A program made the position numbers and the translations under genes. A model generated the notes under the pieces. It worked only from the letters and a program-made list of their open reading frames with translations. It made no database searches and had not been told where the DNA came from. From the NCBI GenBank assembly GCA_965215055.1, contig OZ244046.1:806001-870000 (forward strand): DNA of 64,000 nucleotides, given 5' to 3'. The stretch is from G965215055 sp965215055. Lineage in GTDB: Bacteria; Pseudomonadota; Gammaproteobacteria; UBA4575. Below are positions 62,610-64,000 of this stretch, piece by piece (within the stretch, counting starts at the first letter, position 1; the number at the start of each line of letters is the position of its first letter).

Positions 62610-63485
62610 TCAGATAGAACCTGCAATCTGCAACGCATCACGTAGTGTAGCGTGGTAAGTATCTGACAAAGGTGTCATCGGCAAACGTATGCCCTTTGGG
62701 AACAATCCCATTTCATGCAAACACCACTTGACTGGAATCGGGTTGGATTCCAAAAATAAATCCTTGTTCAACCGTTCCAGTTTGGCGTTAATTTGCCGTG
62801 CCTTGGCCCGGTTTTTTACCAGGCACGCAGTGCATAACTCATGGAACAGCCTGGGTGCAACGTTACCAGTAACTGTAATCACACCGTGTCCCCCTGCCAA
62901 AAGAAACTCCACTGCCGTGGCATCATCACCACTGATCAATAAAAACCCTTCCCTGCTTTCCGCACACAGTCTTTTGCAACGATCAATGTCGCCCGTAGCT
63001 TCCTTGATGCCAATAATGTTTGCCACATGTGAAAGTCGAATCACTGTTTCGGGCAACATGTCACAAGCCGTTCGTCCCGGAACATTATAAAGAATTTGTG
63101 GAATGGCAACTGCCTTAGCGATGGCCTCGTGGTGCAGCACCAAACCTTCCTGAGTCGGTTTGTTGTAGTAGGGCGTTACCAACAGGCACGCATCGGCACC
63201 AGCATCCCGGGCACATTTGGTAAGCTCAATGGCTTCACGCGTAGAGTTCGCACCCGTACCGGCAATTACGGGTATACGCCTTTCCACACATTCAACGACA
63301 AAACGAATTACCTCACAATGCTCGGTATGAGTAAGTGTTGCCGACTCCCCCGTTGTCCCGGCGGGGACTAAGGCATCAGTGCCATTGCTGATGTGAAATT
63401 CTATGTAACGAGCCAGGCAGTCGTAATCGATCTCACCATTTGCATGCATGGGGGTTGCGATAGCGACCATGCTACCTTTGAACAC
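62610..63485 (-). CDS. dapA: 4-hydroxy-tetrahydrodipicolinate synthase
   Basis: A 291-residue enzyme of lysine and peptidoglycan precursor synthesis. VFKGSMVAIATPMHANGEIDY, GTTGESATLTHTEH, LLVTPYYNKPTQEGLVLHH, YNVPGRTACDM and IGIKEATGD (Schiff-base lysine) are present. The GTG at 63485 is selected, with AGGG six bases upstream; the frame is open 17 codons further but without family similarity. Confidence 0.96.
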   Translation of the reverse strand: MFKGSMVAIATPMHANGEIDYDCLARYIEFHISNGTDALVPAGTTGESATLTHTEHCEVIRFVVECVERRIPVIAGTGANSTREAIELTKCARDAGADACLLVTPYYNKPTQEGLVLHHEAIAKAVAIPQILYNVPGRTACDMLPETVIRLSHVANIIGIKEATGDIDRCKRLCAESREGFLLISGDDATAVEFLLAGGHGVITVTGNVAPRLFHELCTACLVKNRAKARQINAKLERLNKDLFLESNPIPVKWCLHEMGLFPKGIRLPMTPLSDTYHATLRDALQIAGSI

Positions 63486-63582
63486 AGTACACCCTGAATA
63501 GTTCGTTGAACATGAAAGCGCGTGGCACCAAGGCAAAATTATAGCATTATCAGGATAGTAAGAATTACTTTACGGGCGGTAC

Positions 63583-64000
63583 TTATTGCATCTGCATCTT
63601 TTCATCTTGATTCGGCCAAGCCTTGATGACTGCATTCACGAGCGTGGCAAGCGGAATGGCAAAAAACACTCCCCAAAACCCCCAGATGCCACCAAATATC
63701 AGAACCGCGGCAATGATAGCAACGGGATGCAGATTGACCACTTCGGAAAACAACAGCGGCACCAGCAGATTGCCATCCAGAAACTGAATAACCGCGTACG
63801 CGACTAACACGTATGCAAACTGCGGCCCGATGCCCCATTGGAAATACGCCACAAAGGCAATCGGCAAAGTAACCACTACGGCACCGACATATGGAATGAT
63901 AACCGAGATACCTACCAGAAACGAAAGCAGCATTGCATAGTCAAGGTCAAAAAATAGAAATGTTATATACGTAACAAACCAGATGATAAAAATTTCCAGA
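63583..64000 (-). CDS. PerM/AI-2E family transporter, C-terminal part (cut by window end)
   Basis: The open frame runs to the window edge and gives about 139 C-terminal residues starting LEIFIIWFVTYITFLFFDLDYAMLL... The stretch FLVGISVIIPYVGAVVVTLPIAFVAYFQWG and LVPLLFSEVVNLHPVAIIAAVLIFGGIWGFWGVFFAIPLATL are typical of the family (UPF0118). Substrates are diverse or unknown. The start lies outside the window. Confidence 0.85.
   Translation of the reverse strand, partial: LEIFIIWFVTYITFLFFDLDYAMLLSFLVGISVIIPYVGAVVVTLPIAFVAYFQWGIGPQFAYVLVAYAVIQFLDGNLLVPLLFSEVVNLHPVAIIAAVLIFGGIWGFWGVFFAIPLATLVNAVIKAWPNQDEKMQMQ

Overview
The window looks like a chromosomal segment of an aerobic gammaproteobacterium. 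The evidence is gene order: coq7-speD-yhfA near trpGDC, dapA-bamC, rsmE-gshB-yqgE-ruvX-pyrR-pyrB-pyrC', ffh-ypjD-corC and xseB-ispA-dxs. A tkt-gap-pgk-pyk-fba block of the kind found in Chromatiales/Thiotrichales-like and methanotroph-like lineages points the same way. The species cannot be named from this sequence. Almost all of the window is ordinary housekeeping DNA; no rRNA, tRNA or CRISPR array was recognised.

Layout. 1-1.7 kb: the end of coq7, speD and a YhfA-type OsmC protein. 1.8-5.1 kb: a zinc module (TonB receptor with a His/Asp/Glu-rich repeat, Zur, MerC-like protein) with a Zur-box-like palindrome in front of each divergent gene; it occupies the place where Pseudomonas carries vfr. 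5.2-9.8 kb: rpe-trpE-trpG-trpD-trpC. 9.9-11 kb: small membrane proteins and a cytochrome c. 11.2-18.4 kb: a polyamine-type ABC importer followed by a large TonB receptor. 18.4-23.7 kb: a YybS-like membrane protein, an AcuI-type reductase, purK-purE, purC and bioD.

23.9-26.5 kb is the main item: a 2.6-kb transposon with perfect 25-bp terminal inverted repeats. It carries an IS1595-type transposase, a beta-class DNA methyltransferase, a putative type II restriction endonuclease and a 54-residue protein, in one tightly overlapping operon. A run of 13 G sits exactly in the SAM-binding glycine loop of the methyltransferase. With 12 G the methyltransferase ends at an ATGA overlap with the endonuclease. 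With the 13 G seen here the frame shifts and the protein reads through, without a stop, into an in-frame methyltransferase-endonuclease fusion. With 14 G it stops early. This could be a three-state switch of a mobile restriction-modification system. The transposase also needs one A fewer in an A5 tract just after its probable TTG start, and the element may sit inside a small host gene.

26.6-38 kb: a lipoprotein, glnK-amtB, the central carbon block tkt-gap-pgk-pyk and a frameshifted class I aldolase, a double-ACT protein with a PLP decarboxylase, and a thioredoxin-like protein. 38-47.3 kb: the SAM cycle (metK, ahcY), rsmE, gshB, yqgE, ruvX and a pyrimidine operon with a non-catalytic dihydroorotase homologue and a PyrK-type subunit. 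47.4-64 kb: htpG, a glutamine amidotransferase, ogt, rplS-trmD-rpsP (rimM is missing from its usual place), ffh, ypjD, corC, radA, fdhD, xseB-ispA-dxs, bamC, dapA and the end of a PerM-type transporter gene.
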